DNA of 64,000 nt from Lacunisphaera sp. (GTDB lineage: Bacteria; Verrucomicrobiota; Verrucomicrobiia; Opitutales; Opitutaceae): NCBI GenBank assembly GCA_029945445.1, contig JAQSCO010000048.1, forward strand, positions 91,527-155,526, given 5' to 3'. The notes under the pieces are model-generated. The model was not told the origin of the DNA. It saw only the letters and a program-made list of their open reading frames with translations, and did no database searches. The translations under genes and the position numbers were made by a program. Of this stretch, positions 63,997 through 64,000 are shown one piece after another. Numbering within the stretch: the stretch's first letter is position 1; each line of letters begins with the position of its first letter.

Positions 63997-64000
63997 AAAA

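Overview
The window is 64 kb of GC-rich bacterial chromosome carrying about 50 protein genes. No rRNA, tRNA, CRISPR array, intact insertion sequence or phage gene was seen. The organism is Gram-negative: there is a two-partner secretion pair, an LptF/G permease, outer-membrane DUF481 proteins and lipoproteins. The gene mix, codon bias and style of intergenic repeats suggest Verrucomicrobiota, most likely Opitutaceae. That placement is inference from overall resemblance; no marker RNA is present to prove it.

Layout. 1-5180 (minus): a two-partner secretion pair, a TpsB/FhaC-like porin followed by a giant TpsA adhesin that runs off the left edge. 5363-15988 (minus): a cluster resembling only the membrane complex of a type VI secretion system (TagF-like, TssM, TssL, an unknown protein, and a 1409-residue membrane pseudokinase with a formylglycine-generating-enzyme-like C-terminus). 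No sheath, tube, baseplate or ClpV gene is present. 16289-19596 (plus): an aquaporin and two tandem PilT-type ATPases. 19603-24793 (minus): a LolA-like protein, an S41 protease, a truncated YkgJ relic, a TatT-like protein, an alpha/beta-hydrolase lipoprotein and an intact YkgJ protein. 24931-29934: thioesterase, dimeric dUTPase, RGG-tailed protein, MurA-like enzyme, RuvB, small membrane protein.

29983-33370 (minus): a creB-creC-creD-like operon whose CreD has lost its periplasmic domain. 33413-35641 (minus): PTPS, FolE2 and an SDR, a plausible tetrahydrobiopterin-type pathway. 35742-46499: MBL hydrolase, two OPA-type MFS transporters, pyruvate kinase, PAP2 phosphatase, DUF5916-like outer-membrane protein, DUF1653 protein, CobW-type GTPase with an inserted segment, and a methyltransferase-like protein. 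46596-48981 (plus): a TIR-transmembrane-TolB-like protein and a WD40 protein. 48988-55312: two DUF481 proteins, an ECF-like membrane protein, an NTPase/membrane fusion coupled to a sialidase-fold protein, and a 2OG-Fe(II) oxygenase-like protein. 55502-59436: lipoprotein, NAD(P)-binding protein, a SeqA-like protein (unexpected outside Gammaproteobacteria), diacylglycerol kinase and LptG/F. 59533-63874 (plus): three tandem LivJ-like binding proteins and LivH; the rest of this transporter lies beyond the right edge.

A recurring theme is a set of short intergenic word repeats. Each consists of an 8-12 base word repeated imperfectly, often as two inverted arms around a loop. The word differs from site to site. 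Several copies abut start or stop codons, and one pair lies in frame inside the WD40 gene. The strongest leads are these repeats, the stripped-down TssL-TssM-TagF-pseudokinase cluster, the SeqA-like protein, the PTPS-FolE2-SDR operon and the mini-CreD.
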